A stretch of DNA of 64,000 nucleotides from Paenibacillus sp. (GTDB lineage: Bacteria > Bacillota > Bacilli > Paenibacillales > YIM-B00363). Positions 7,906 through 17,106 of this stretch are shown here, piece after piece; position 1 is the first letter of the stretch, and each line of letters opens with the position of its first letter. The stretch spans positions 1-64,000 of the forward strand of contig NZ_DASQNA010000007.1 of assembly GCF_035645195.1 (NCBI RefSeq), read 5' to 3'. The notes below the pieces were generated by a model. It saw only the letters and a list, made by a program, of their open reading frames with translations. It had not been told where the DNA came from and ran no database searches. The position numbers and the translations under genes are program-made.

Positions 7906-10554
7906 CTACTTCGCGTCGTGCCAATTGCTGCCGACGGCGAGGTCCACTTTCAGCGGCACGTCGAGCGAGAGCGCGTTCTCCATCGTCTCCCGGACCATGA
8001 CGCGCATCGTCTCGAGCTCCTCCGGCGGCACCTCGAATACCAATTCGTCGTGCACCTGAAGCAGCATGCGGCTGCGCACGCCCGCCTCGCGCATTTTCGC
8101 GTCGAGCTGCACCATGGCGAGCTTGATGATGTCCGCCGCGGTGCCTTGGATCGGCGTGTTCATCGCGGTCCGCTCCGCGAAGGAGCGCAGGTTGAAATTC
8201 GACGAGTGAATTTCGGGCAAATACCGTCTCCGGTTGAGCAGCGTCGTCACGTAGCCGTCTTTGCGAGCCTGCTTCTTAATGTCCTCCATGAACCGTTTGA
8301 CGCCGCTGAACACCTCCAAATATTGCTCGATGAAGGCGTTCGCTTCGTTCCGGTTGATGTTGAGGTTTTGGGACAAGCCCCAATCGCTGATGCCGTAGAC
8401 GATGCCGAAGTTGACGGCCTTCGCCTGCCGGCGCATGTTCGAATCCACCGCGTCGGCGGAGACGCCGAAGACGTCCATCGCCGTCTTCGTATGGATGTCC
8501 ATATCGTTCTGGAACGCTTCCTTCATCCGCTCGTCGCCGGAAATATGGGCGAGCACGCGAAGCTCGATCTGCGAGTAGTCGGCGGCGAGAATGCTCCAGC
8601 CCGGCTCGGACGGCACGAACATTTTGCGCAGCTTCCGGCCTTCCTCGGTTCGGATCGGGATGTTCTGCAAATTCGGGAACTGGCTGCTGAGCCGGCCCGT
8701 CGCCGCGATCGTCTGCCGGTAATACGTATGAATTTTGCCCGTTTCCGCCCGCACCTCTTTCTGCAGCCCCTCGACGTACGTCGACTGCAGCTTGGACAGC
8801 GTCCGGTAATGGAGCAAATTGCTCACGATATCGTGGTACGGCGCCAGCTTCTCCAGCACTTCGGCGTCGGTCGAATAACCCGTCTTCGTCTTCTTGACGG
8901 GAGGCAGCCCCAGCTTCTCGAACAAAATTTCGCCGAGCTGCTTCGGGGAGTTCAGGTTGAACGGCTCGCCCGCCTGCTCGTAAATCGTCGCGACGATTGT
9001 TTCGAGCGTTTCCGTCAGCTCGGCGCCGTACCGCTGCAGCTCCTCGACGTCTACCTTGACGCCGCGGCGCTCCATCCGGGCGAGCACGAACGACAGCGGC
9101 AGCTCGAGTTCGAACAGCAGCTTCTCCATCTCGTTCTCGGCCAGCTTCGCCCGCATCTTGTCGGCCAGCTCCGCGGCCGCCCGCGCTTTCCGCGCCAAAT
9201 GCTCCGCCAGCGCCTCGACGGCCGGGAGCTTGAATTTCGCGCCCTTGCCGAACACGTCGTCGTCGGACGGGAGGCCCGCAACGCCGTATTTGGCCGCGAT
9301 GTCGCTCAGCGCGTGGCTCGATTCCGTCGGGTCGAGCAAATACGCGGCGAGGATCGTGTCGAACGCGACGCCGCGCAGCTCGATGCCGCGCCAGCCGAGC
9401 GCGAGCTCCGCCTTATGCGCGTCGTGCATCGTCTTCGCCGCGCTCTCGTCGGCCAGCCACGCCCGCAGCGGGGCGGCCGCTTCGCTCGCGAGGAACGCCG
9501 CCGGCGCATAGAACGCGCGATCATCGTCCGCGTAGAACGCCGCGCCGACCACTTCGGCGAGGTGCGGGTTTTCGCCCGCGGCTTCGACGTGGACCCCGAC
9601 GACGTCCGGCAGCGCCGAAATCAGCGCCGACGCGTTATGCTCGTCGACGATCGCGACGGTGACGGCCGCCGCTTCCGCCGCCGGCTCCGCGCCGCCGCCG
9701 ATGGCGAGCCGCTCGAGCAGCGATTTGAACTCGAGCTTCTGGAACATCGTCCGCGTGCCCGCCGGATCGAAGCCGCCGAACGACAGCTCGTCCCACTGAA
9801 TGTCGATCGGCACCTCTCGGTAAATCGTAGCGATCTCCTTGCTCATCCGGGCGCTGTCGGCGTGCTCTCGAATCGTTTCCTTCATCTTGCCCTTCAGCTC
9901 TTCGATGTGCTCCAACACGCCTTCGACCGAGCCGAACTGATGCAGCAGCTTGAGCGCCGTTTTCTCGCCGACGCCCGGGACGCCCGGGATGTTGTCGCTC
10001 GCGTCGCCCATGAGCCCTTTCAGGTCGATGATCTGCTGAGGGGTCAACTGGTATTTCTCCTTGATCGCTTCCGGATCGTACGTTTCCGTTTCGCTGATCC
10101 CTTTGCGCGTGAGCGCGATCCGCACGCGCTCGGAGGCCAGCTGCAGCATGTCCTTGTCGCCGGAGACGACGACCGTCTCCACGCCTTCCTGCTCCGCCCG
10201 CTTCGTGAGCGTGCCGATAATGTCGTCCGCCTCGTAGCCTTCGATTTCGAACTGCTGCACGTTCATCGCGCGCAGCAGCTCCTTGAGCAGCGGGAACTGC
10301 TCCGACAGCTCGGACGGCGTCTTCGACCGACCGCCCTTGTAGTCGCCGTATTCCTCGTGGCGGAACGTCCGCTTGCCGGCGTCGAACGCGACGAGCACGT
10401 GCGTCGGCTTCTCTTCTTCGATCATGCGCAGCAGCATGGTAGTAAAGCCGTATACTGCGTTCGTATGCTGCCCGGCTCCGTTCGTTAGCGGAGGCAGCGC
10501 ATAAAACGCGCGATTAATGATGCTGTTTCCGTCGATTAACAGGCACTTCGCCAA
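7906..10554 (-). CDS. polA: DNA polymerase I
   Basis: 882 residues, the length of Bacillus PolA. The N-terminal 5'-3' exonuclease has LLIDGNSIINRAFYALP, GYEADDIIGTL and VVSGDKDMLQL. Polymerase motifs A (DYSQIELRVLAHISGD), B (RRQAKAVNFGIVYGISDWG) and C (QVHDELVFEVP) are intact. The middle 3'-5' exonuclease domain lacks the metal-binding residues: the DxE position reads VHVEA and the next motif HDAHKAELAL. So it should not proofread, as in Bacillus relatives. The start is TTG 10554 with GAGGTG 7 bases upstream; the in-frame extension to 10722 overlaps the divergent HAD gene and has no site. Confidence 0.97.
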   Translation of the reverse strand: MAKCLLIDGNSIINRAFYALPPLTNGAGQHTNAVYGFTTMLLRMIEEEKPTHVLVAFDAGKRTFRHEEYGDYKGGRSKTPSELSEQFPLLKELLRAMNVQQFEIEGYEADDIIGTLTKRAEQEGVETVVVSGDKDMLQLASERVRIALTRKGISETETYDPEAIKEKYQLTPQQIIDLKGLMGDASDNIPGVPGVGEKTALKLLHQFGSVEGVLEHIEELKGKMKETIREHADSARMSKEIATIYREVPIDIQWDELSFGGFDPAGTRTMFQKLEFKSLLERLAIGGGAEPAAEAAAVTVAIVDEHNASALISALPDVVGVHVEAAGENPHLAEVVGAAFYADDDRAFYAPAAFLASEAAAPLRAWLADESAAKTMHDAHKAELALGWRGIELRGVAFDTILAAYLLDPTESSHALSDIAAKYGVAGLPSDDDVFGKGAKFKLPAVEALAEHLARKARAAAELADKMRAKLAENEMEKLLFELELPLSFVLARMERRGVKVDVEELQRYGAELTETLETIVATIYEQAGEPFNLNSPKQLGEILFEKLGLPPVKKTKTGYSTDAEVLEKLAPYHDIVSNLLHYRTLSKLQSTYVEGLQKEVRAETGKIHTYYRQTIAATGRLSSQFPNLQNIPIRTEEGRKLRKMFVPSEPGWSILAADYSQIELRVLAHISGDERMKEAFQNDMDIHTKTAMDVFGVSADAVDSNMRRQAKAVNFGIVYGISDWGLSQNLNINRNEANAFIEQYLEVFSGVKRFMEDIKKQARKDGYVTTLLNRRRYLPEIHSSNFNLRSFAERTAMNTPIQGTAADIIKLAMVQLDAKMREAGVRSRMLLQVHDELVFEVPPEELETMRVMVRETMENALSLDVPLKVDLAVGSNWHDAK

Positions 10555-10648
10555 TAGAAAACACCTCAATGTTTTCGAAACTGATTTCATCATAGCATAG
10601 CGGTTCGGCGGATGCATAATGTTAGAACAAGATGAGGAGGGGATGCGA

Positions 10649-11428
10649 ATGGCGGGCGGGCGCAAGGGCGCGCAGGCGCGGTCCGACGAGGCGGTATGCT
10701 TCGATTTGAGCGATACGATCATCGAGTGGGAAGGCGCCTACGAAGCGGCGCTGCGAGTCACGCTTAAGGAGTGGGTCGGGCGGTGGAGCGACAGCGAGGC
10801 GGCCGCGGCCGCGATCGGAGACGCGATCCGGCGCTATCGGCGCGCCCGGCGCGCGGGCAAGCGCCGCGCCGACGCCGTCCGCGACGCCGCGGCAGCGATG
10901 CCGATCGACGGGGACGAGAGGACGATGCTGTTCATCGTACGGCAGTGCCGCCGGCTGCAGACGGAGCGAGCCGGCTTCGTCGATGGCGCGGAGGAGACGA
11001 TGCGGCGGCTGGCCGCCCGCTATCGCCTTGCGATCGTGACGAATTTGCCCGCGGAAGACGCCGCGGCGATCTTCAGCCGTCTGCGGCTGCACCGGTTCGT
11101 GCCGGAGTCGCGGCTGTTCGCCGCAGCGACGGACGGCGGCGCGCGCAAGCCGGATCCGCGGCTGTTCCGCCGCATCGCGGAGAAGCTCGAGGTGCCGCCG
11201 CAGCGCTGCGTCATGGTAGGGGATTCGTTCCGGCACGACGTCGAAGGCGCGCTGCGGGCCGGCTGGAAGGCGGTATGGATTCGGCGAAAGGCGGGAAGCG
11301 CCCCGCTCCGCCGCGGGCCGAGCCGCTCCCTAAGCTTCGTGCCGAGCCGCAGCCCGAACCGCATCCGCACCGCGTCGTCGCTTACGGCGCTGCCGCGGCT
11401 GCTTCGGACGCTGCTGGCTGCGGAATGA
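10649..11428 (+). CDS. HAD-superfamily protein with altered active site
   Basis: About 259 residues. Motifs of the haloacid dehalogenase fold are in order: I CFDLSDTI (near residue 17), II IVTNLP, III ARKPDPRLF (Lys), IV VMVGDSFRHDVEGA. The cap-like region between I and II is Arg/Ala-rich and helical. Motif I has Ser where phosphatases carry the second Asp (DLSDT instead of DLDDT), so general acid/base catalysis may be altered. ATG 10649 follows GAGGAGG at 8 bases; ATGs at 10619 and 10643 are poorly placed. The last ~35 residues are Arg/Ser-rich with no fold I recognise. The 3' end overlaps the convergent GGDEF/EAL gene by 47 bp. It diverges from polA. Confidence 0.82.
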   Translation: MAGGRKGAQARSDEAVCFDLSDTIIEWEGAYEAALRVTLKEWVGRWSDSEAAAAAIGDAIRRYRRARRAGKRRADAVRDAAAAMPIDGDERTMLFIVRQCRRLQTERAGFVDGAEETMRRLAARYRLAIVTNLPAEDAAAIFSRLRLHRFVPESRLFAAATDGGARKPDPRLFRRIAEKLEVPPQRCVMVGDSFRHDVEGALRAGWKAVWIRRKAGSAPLRRGPSRSLSFVPSRSPNRIRTASSLTALPRLLRTLLAAE

Positions 11429-13637
11429 CGGCGATCGCGATCGCGCTGCCGGCCTTCTCCTTCGCCCGCTTCTTGCTGGCCGCCGCCGCTTGGGAAATCG
11501 CGTCGCCCGACACGCGCGTCGGATCCTGGACGCGCACGATGGCGACCGACACGCTGAGCCCGTCGGTTTCGTGCTTGTTGCCGTACCGGTCTTCGACGAG
11601 CGTCAGCTTCAGCTGGCCTTCGTAGAACGAGTCGATGCCCGCGGCGAACCGCCGGACCATCTCTTCGGCGAACGTCTCCGGCTCGGAGACGGCCGTCAGC
11701 ACGATGAAATCGTCTCCGCCGATATGCCCGACGAAATCGTTCGGATGACCGCATACCGCCACCGCCTGGCGGATGACGTCGGCCGTAAACTGAATCGCCT
11801 CGTCGCCGCGCTGGAAGCCGAACTGATCGTTAAACCACTTGAAATAATCGAGATCGATGTACAGCACGGAGAAGCCCGTCGCTTCCATGATGCGCCGCTG
11901 CAGTTCCCGCCGGATTTGCACGTTCCCAGGCAAACCGGTGAGCGGATTGGCGACGCGCGCGTGCTCCATGCGGATCGTGGTCATTTGCTCCAGGATGTCC
12001 CGCACGCTCGCCGCTCCGGCCAGCTCCCCCCGGTCCGTGACGATGACCAGATCGTACAGTTTGTCCGTTTCCCGCAGCATGGCGAGCGACGACACCGTCT
12101 CGAGCGGCGTGGACGCCTCTACGGTCAGCGCACGCTCGTCGGCGATGACCGTGACCGGCTTATTCCAAAACAGCGAGATGCCGTACTGCACCGCCAGCTT
12201 CCTGAACAGCTCGTCCCGCATCAGCAGGCCGACCGGACGCTTGTCGTCCACGACGACCGCGCCGAACTGTTCGGGATGGTCGCGGAAATACATCGCGGCC
12301 GAGGATACTGCGGCCGTCGAGGCGAACGTCTTCACCGGCGCGGCGATGTCGCCGATCGTGCGCAGGCCGCCCGATCCCGACAGCCTGCGGCTGACGGACA
12401 AAATCGTCTCCGCCGCCTCCGGCGTAACGGGCAGCAGCTTCGGCTGCGGACGCCCCAAGTAATAGCCCTGAGCGTAATGGACCCCGAGGCGGATCAGCTT
12501 GTCCAGCTCCTCCGCATGCTCGATGCCTTCGGCGATCACTTTGATGTTCATCCGTTTGGCGAAGGCGATGAACGTCTCCATGATATATTCCTTCACCTTG
12601 TCCTGATGAATGCCTTGGACGAGCGAACGGTCGACTTTGATGTAATCGGGTTGGATTTCGGCGATCGCCTGCAGCGAGGAATACCCGGCGCCCGCGTCGT
12701 CGATGGCAATCCGGTAGCCTTGACTGCGGTAATGATCGATCACGCGCTTGACGGTCGAGAAGTCCTCGATCGAGCTGCGTTCCGTAATTTCGAACACGAC
12801 GTTCCGCGGCGACAGCCCGCGCTGCGCGAGCAGTGCCATCGTCTGGCCCGGCGAAAAATCGGGATCGTGGAAGATGTGGGCGGGGATGTTGAGGAAGATG
12901 CGTTGATGACGTTCTAATCCGTCGCAGCCCAAAATCGCGCGTTCGCGCGTCATTTTGTCCAGCGCATACAGCATGTCCGCCCGCTCCGCGAGCTGAAACA
13001 GCTGCAGCGGCGAACGCAGAGGGGACGACTCGGGCCCGCGCGTCAGCGCTTCGTACCCGAAGACGGCTCCGCCGTCCAGCGCCACGATCGGCTGGTAGAC
13101 GGAAGTGATGCGCCGTCCCTCCAAAATCGAATAGAACTCTTGCAAATGGGACGCGTGACCGCCATTCCTCGACCGTTCCTTGGCATGGCGAATCGCCTGC
13201 TTCATGGCTGTGTAAATGACGGTCTCGAGCTCCCGCTCTTCCGATTCCCGAAGCAGGGAACAGCCGAAAGCGAGTTCGAGCGCGGCGTCGCCGGGCAGCG
13301 TACCGCGGAGCAGGGCGGTCAGCCGCTCATGCAGCTCCTCCGCCCTCCGCTCGAGCGCCTGATACGCCATGTCCGGCGGCGCGTCGCCCAGGAACACATA
13401 AAGAAACAAGTCGTCGCCGACCGTCTTCTGACCGAAGACGTCCGAGAACGTTGCCCGGAGCTCGTCGATCGCCGTTCGGGCGGACAGCAGCCGCTGTTCA
13501 GCGTACGGTCGGCCGTATTTCGTCTCGATCCTTTCTAGGTTGACGATGTCCAAATATATGAGTCCGACGGCTCCCTGCGCGAGACGCGACGAGATTTTCT
13601 GCAGCAGCCGGACCTGCAAGGACGTAAGGTGGATCAA
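11382..13637 (-). CDS. GGDEF-EAL-CBS-GGDEF c-di-GMP signalling protein
   Basis: About 751 residues, no membrane segment. Residues ~1-150 form a degenerate GGDEF-like domain (VGDDLFLYVFL at the active site). An EAL phosphodiesterase domain follows (~180-400) with YEALTRGP, VVFEITERSS, AIDDAGAGYSSL, IKVDRSLVQGIH and VIAEGIE, so it looks catalytically competent. A pair of CBS domains (~420-550) follows, then a second GGDEF domain (~570-735) with HIGGDDFIVL, Asp replacing the usual Glu. Net activity cannot be predicted; c-di-GMP breakdown is best supported. The start is TTG 13637 with AGGGG at 8 bases (a GTG at 13646 overlaps that site). It lies 21 bp after phoU, so it could be read from the pst transcript. 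Confidence 0.88.
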   Translation of the reverse strand: MIHLTSLQVRLLQKISSRLAQGAVGLIYLDIVNLERIETKYGRPYAEQRLLSARTAIDELRATFSDVFGQKTVGDDLFLYVFLGDAPPDMAYQALERRAEELHERLTALLRGTLPGDAALELAFGCSLLRESEERELETVIYTAMKQAIRHAKERSRNGGHASHLQEFYSILEGRRITSVYQPIVALDGGAVFGYEALTRGPESSPLRSPLQLFQLAERADMLYALDKMTRERAILGCDGLERHQRIFLNIPAHIFHDPDFSPGQTMALLAQRGLSPRNVVFEITERSSIEDFSTVKRVIDHYRSQGYRIAIDDAGAGYSSLQAIAEIQPDYIKVDRSLVQGIHQDKVKEYIMETFIAFAKRMNIKVIAEGIEHAEELDKLIRLGVHYAQGYYLGRPQPKLLPVTPEAAETILSVSRRLSGSGGLRTIGDIAAPVKTFASTAAVSSAAMYFRDHPEQFGAVVVDDKRPVGLLMRDELFRKLAVQYGISLFWNKPVTVIADERALTVEASTPLETVSSLAMLRETDKLYDLVIVTDRGELAGAASVRDILEQMTTIRMEHARVANPLTGLPGNVQIRRELQRRIMEATGFSVLYIDLDYFKWFNDQFGFQRGDEAIQFTADVIRQAVAVCGHPNDFVGHIGGDDFIVLTAVSEPETFAEEMVRRFAAGIDSFYEGQLKLTLVEDRYGNKHETDGLSVSVAIVRVQDPTRVSGDAISQAAAASKKRAKEKAGSAIAIAVIPQPAASEAAAAAP

Positions 13638-13658
13638 GGCGAACACCCCTATACGCGA

Positions 13659-14321
13659 TTACTGGTTCAAATCCGGCCGCTTGCCCATCACGAGATAAAC
13701 GACGCTTTCCCCGATGTTGGTCGCGTGGTCGGCCATGCGTTCCAAGTATCGGCTGACGAAGCACAACAAAATCGATTGGTTGACCGTTTTCGGATTTTCG
13801 ACCATGAACACGAACAGTTCGCGCAAAATTTGGCTGTGGAGGTGATCCACCTCGTCGTCCATGCCCGCCATTTTATACGCCAGGTCGACGTTTTCTTCCG
13901 TGTAGGCCTTCAAGCTGTCCGCCGTCATTTGCTGCACGAGGCCCGCCATGCGCGGAATGTCGATCAGCGGCTTCACGAGCGGCTCGCCGTTGATGCGGCG
14001 AACGACTTTCGCGATGTCGACGGCGAGATCGCCCATCCGCTCCAAATCGCTAGCCATCCGGAACGAGACGAGAATGCGGCGCAAGTCCTTAGCCACAGGC
14101 TGTTGAAGCGCGATCAAATTCGTTCCCATCTCGATGATTTTCTCTTCCGCATCGTTCAACTCCGGGTCTTTCCGGATGACCTCTTCCGCCAGCTCCAGAT
14201 TGTTGTCGCGCAGTGCCGCGACCGAATCCATAATAGCTTGCTCGACTTTTCCGCCCATTTCGATCAAAGCTTGACGCAGCTCTTGCAAGGAAGCGTCAAA
14301 TTGTTGCCGGTGTAAGGCCAT
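13659..14321 (-). CDS. phoU: Phosphate transport regulator PhoU
   Basis: 220 residues, two three-helix repeats of the PhoU fold with the metal-binding type motifs FRMASDLERMGDLAVDI and FVSRYLERMADHATNIGE. PhoU links the Pst transporter to PhoR signalling and limits phosphate uptake. It is the last gene of pstSCAB-phoU, 46 bp after pstB; AAAGGGG precedes the ATG. Confidence 0.97.
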   Translation of the reverse strand: MALHRQQFDASLQELRQALIEMGGKVEQAIMDSVAALRDNNLELAEEVIRKDPELNDAEEKIIEMGTNLIALQQPVAKDLRRILVSFRMASDLERMGDLAVDIAKVVRRINGEPLVKPLIDIPRMAGLVQQMTADSLKAYTEENVDLAYKMAGMDDEVDHLHSQILRELFVFMVENPKTVNQSILLCFVSRYLERMADHATNIGESVVYLVMGKRPDLNQ

Positions 14322-14367
14322 CTGTGAAGAACCCCTTTACTATGTAATAATCTCTCGGAGTGTTGAA

Positions 14368-15126
14368 TCAGCCGAAGCGGCCGCTGATGTAATCTTCCGT
14401 ACGCTGATCTCGCGGATTCGAGAACAGTTTGACAGTTTCGTTGAATTCTACGACTTCCCCGTTCAAGAAGAACGCCGTGTCGTTGGAGACGCGCGCCGCT
14501 TGTTGCATGTTATGCGTTACGATAATGATCGTATACCTATCTTTCAATTCTTGGATCAATTCTTCGATTTTGAGCGTCGAGATCGGGTCAAGCGCCGACG
14601 TCGGTTCGTCCATCAGCAAAATTTCCGGATTGACCGCCAGCGCCCGCGCGATGCAAAGACGCTGCTGCTGGCCGCCCGACAAGCCGTACGCGCTCTTCTT
14701 CAGGTTGCCCTTCACTTCTTCCCACAGCGCCGCGCCGCGAAGGCTCTTCTCGACGATATCGTCCAGTTCGGATTTCTTCGTCGTGCCGTGGATGCGAGGA
14801 CCGTACGCGATATTGTCGTAAATCGATTTCGGGAACGGGTTCGGCTGCTGGAATACCATGCCGATCTTTTTTCGCAGCAGTTCGACGTTGACCGAAGGAT
14901 CGTAGATATCCGTGCCGTCGATGACGATGTTGCCCGTGATCCGGACCCCTTTGATCATGTCGTTCATGCGGTTCAGCGTGCGTAGGAGGGTCGACTTTCC
15001 GCACCCGGACGGACCGATGAACGCGGTGACGGACTTTTCTTTAATTTGCATGCCGACTGATTTCAACGCATGAAAATTCGTATAGTACAAATTCAAATCC
15101 GAAATGTCTACGACCGTGCTGGACAT
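14368..15126 (-). CDS. pstB: Phosphate ABC transporter ATP-binding protein PstB
   Basis: 252 residues. The Walker [18 protein letters not shown] with the PstB-typical LNRMND continuation, the signature [15 protein letters not shown] and the Walker [13 protein letters not shown] are intact. It energises phosphate uptake through PstC/PstA. It lies 57 bp after pstA and 46 bp before phoU in the same direction. Confidence 0.97.
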   Translation of the reverse strand: MSSTVVDISDLNLYYTNFHALKSVGMQIKEKSVTAFIGPSGCGKSTLLRTLNRMNDMIKGVRITGNIVIDGTDIYDPSVNVELLRKKIGMVFQQPNPFPKSIYDNIAYGPRIHGTTKKSELDDIVEKSLRGAALWEEVKGNLKKSAYGLSGGQQQRLCIARALAVNPEILLMDEPTSALDPISTLKIEELIQELKDRYTIIIVTHNMQQAARVSNDTAFFLNGEVVEFNETVKLFSNPRDQRTEDYISGRFG

Positions 15127-15183
15127 TCGTATTCCTCCTAATATTCAGGGCGTCCCGGACGCCCGTCAGCTTGTTCGTTACGT

Positions 15184-16053
15184 TCACGTTCTCTTCTGGA
15201 ACTTGTTCCGCAAAATGATGGCCAGCGCGTTCATGCCCAGCAAGATGATGAGCAATACGATAATGGCAGCGGCGGAAATGTTTTGGAACTCGGCCTTCGG
15301 TTGGCTCGCCCACGTATAAATTTGAATCGGGAGCACCGTAAACTGCGACATGAGCGAGTCCGGCGGCCGGATGATAAAGGCGGCGGCGCCGACGACGATG
15401 AGCGGAGCCGTCTCCCCGATCGCGCGGGACAGCGACAAAATCGAACCCGTCAGAATGCCCGGCATGGACGACGGCAGCACCACGCGCATGATCGTCTGCC
15501 AACGGTTCGCGCCGAGCGCGAACGACGCCTGGCGGAGGCTGCCAGGGACCGCTTTGATCGCTTCCTGCGAAGCCACGATAATGATCGGGAGCACGAGCAG
15601 CGTCATCGTCAGTGCGCCCGATAAAATACTTTGGTCAAACGCGAACGTACGAACGAAAATCGTCAAGCCCAAAATCCCGTACACGATGGAAGGCACGCCC
15701 GCCAGGTTGGAAATGTTCGTCTGGATCAGTCGGGACATCCGCGTGTCCTTCGCGTATTCCTCCAAATAAATCGCCGTCGCCACGCCGATGATGAACGTGA
15801 GCGGGGCCGTAATCGCCATCATCCACAGCGTGCCGAGGAGCGCCGTGTATATGCCCGCGCGCTCCGGCCTGCGGGACGAGTTGCTGGTCAGGAAATCCCA
15901 ATCCAGCCAGCCGAGACCTTGCGACAGTACTTGATATAAAAGCATGACAAGCGCCAGCACCCCGATCAACGTGGAGGAGAGGAACAAGCCGTGGAAAACG
16001 GCATTCATCCGCTTTCGGTTCGCGATGCGGACTTCTTGCTTGGTCCGAGCCAT
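15184..16053 (-). CDS. pstA: Phosphate ABC transporter permease PstA
   Basis: 289 residues with six predicted membrane segments and the permease motif SQEAIKAVPGSLRQASFALGANRWQ (EAA-loop region). ATG 16053 shares its A with the TGA of pstC (TGATG), and GGGAGG lies 7 bases upstream, so translation is coupled. An in-frame TTG one codon earlier is less likely. Confidence 0.95.
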   Translation of the reverse strand: MARTKQEVRIANRKRMNAVFHGLFLSSTLIGVLALVMLLYQVLSQGLGWLDWDFLTSNSSRRPERAGIYTALLGTLWMMAITAPLTFIIGVATAIYLEEYAKDTRMSRLIQTNISNLAGVPSIVYGILGLTIFVRTFAFDQSILSGALTMTLLVLPIIIVASQEAIKAVPGSLRQASFALGANRWQTIMRVVLPSSMPGILTGSILSLSRAIGETAPLIVVGAAAFIIRPPDSLMSQFTVLPIQIYTWASQPKAEFQNISAAAIIVLLIILLGMNALAIILRNKFQKRT

Positions 16054-16970
16054 CAATATTCCTCCCTAAACTTTCTCGAAATGTAGCCTGCCAGAATATT
16101 CATTGCCAATGTGATGATAAACAGCACGAAGCCTACCGAATACATCGTCAAATATTGCGCGCTTCCGAAGGTGGTGTCGCCGCTTGCGACCGATACGATA
16201 TACGCCGTCAGCGTCTGCACGCTTTGGAGCGGATTTACGCTCATGCTCGGCAGAGCTCCGGCGGCCAGCGTCACGATCATCGTTTCGCCGACGGCGCGCG
16301 ACAATCCCAATACGAACGAAGCGACGATGCCCGAGAACGCCGCCGGAACGACAACCTTCACGGCTACCTCCAGCTTCGTCGAACCGAGCGCGTACGCGGC
16401 GTTCCGCAAACTTGCCGGCACGGCGCTCATCGCGTCTTCGCTTAAGGAAGAAATCATCGGAATGATCATGATGCCGACCACGATGCCCGCGCTGAGCGCG
16501 TTGAACACCTGGGTTTCCGGCAGAATGGTTCGGATGATCGGCGTTACGAACGTCAGCGCAAAAAAACCGTATACGATGGTCGGGATGCCCGCCAAAATTT
16601 CCAATACCGGCTTCAACACGGCGCGGACGCCGTCTGGCGCGTATTCGCTCAAATAGATCGCGCTGCCGAGCCCGAGCGGCAACGCTACGATGCTGGCAAT
16701 GATGGTAATGACCATCGTGCCGACGACGAGCGGCAGGACGCCGTAATGGGGATCCGCGAACAACGGAGTCCATTTCGTTCCTGTGAAAAACTCGAGCGGA
16801 GGCACCTGTTTAAAGAATCGGAACGATTCTTCCAATAAGACGAATACGATGCCGACGGTGGTCAGCACCGATATCGCCGCAAAGAGCAGCAGCACTTTGG
16901 GCATGATGACGTCGGAGGAAAGCAAGCTCTTCCTGCCGGTAATCTCGGTTCTCTTGCTTGGGTTATCCAT
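16053..16970 (-). CDS. pstC: Phosphate ABC transporter permease PstC
   Basis: 305 residues, six membrane segments after a polar N-terminus. The EAA-loop region reads SEDAMSAVPASLRNAAYALGS. ATG 16970 has GGGAG at 6 bases; the in-frame extension to 17057 runs through the pstS-pstC hairpin and is rejected. It pairs with PstA and follows pstS by 136 bp. Confidence 0.95.
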   Translation of the reverse strand: MDNPSKRTEITGRKSLLSSDVIMPKVLLLFAAISVLTTVGIVFVLLEESFRFFKQVPPLEFFTGTKWTPLFADPHYGVLPLVVGTMVITIIASIVALPLGLGSAIYLSEYAPDGVRAVLKPVLEILAGIPTIVYGFFALTFVTPIIRTILPETQVFNALSAGIVVGIMIIPMISSLSEDAMSAVPASLRNAAYALGSTKLEVAVKVVVPAAFSGIVASFVLGLSRAVGETMIVTLAAGALPSMSVNPLQSVQTLTAYIVSVASGDTTFGSAQYLTMYSVGFVLFIITLAMNILAGYISRKFREEY

Positions 16971-17007
16971 ATCCAGCTCCCGTTTCAAAAAGGTGTTATA
17001 AGTCGAT

Positions 17008-17045
17008 AACCGTGACGATTCACATTTCCATGAATCGCCACGGTT
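17008..17045 (-). promoter_or_regulatory. Stem-loop between pstS and pstC
   Basis: A 15-bp inverted repeat (17008-17022 with 17031-17045, one mismatch) with an 8-nt loop in the pstS-pstC gap. On the minus strand it is not followed by a T run, so it is not a classical terminator. It probably stabilises or processes the pstS message so that PstS is made in excess of the permeases. Confidence 0.6.
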
Positions 17046-17106
17046 GATCAACCTCAAACATTATAGCAAATTTTGTCGAACCTCGCAGTGCTTTTGACGG
17101 GAACTT

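Noticed and set aside
7918-10488. 856-codon plus-strand frame opposite polA
   Set aside because: Antisense frame created by high GC; Arg/Leu/Glu-rich with no domain, and polA is fully intact on the other strand.
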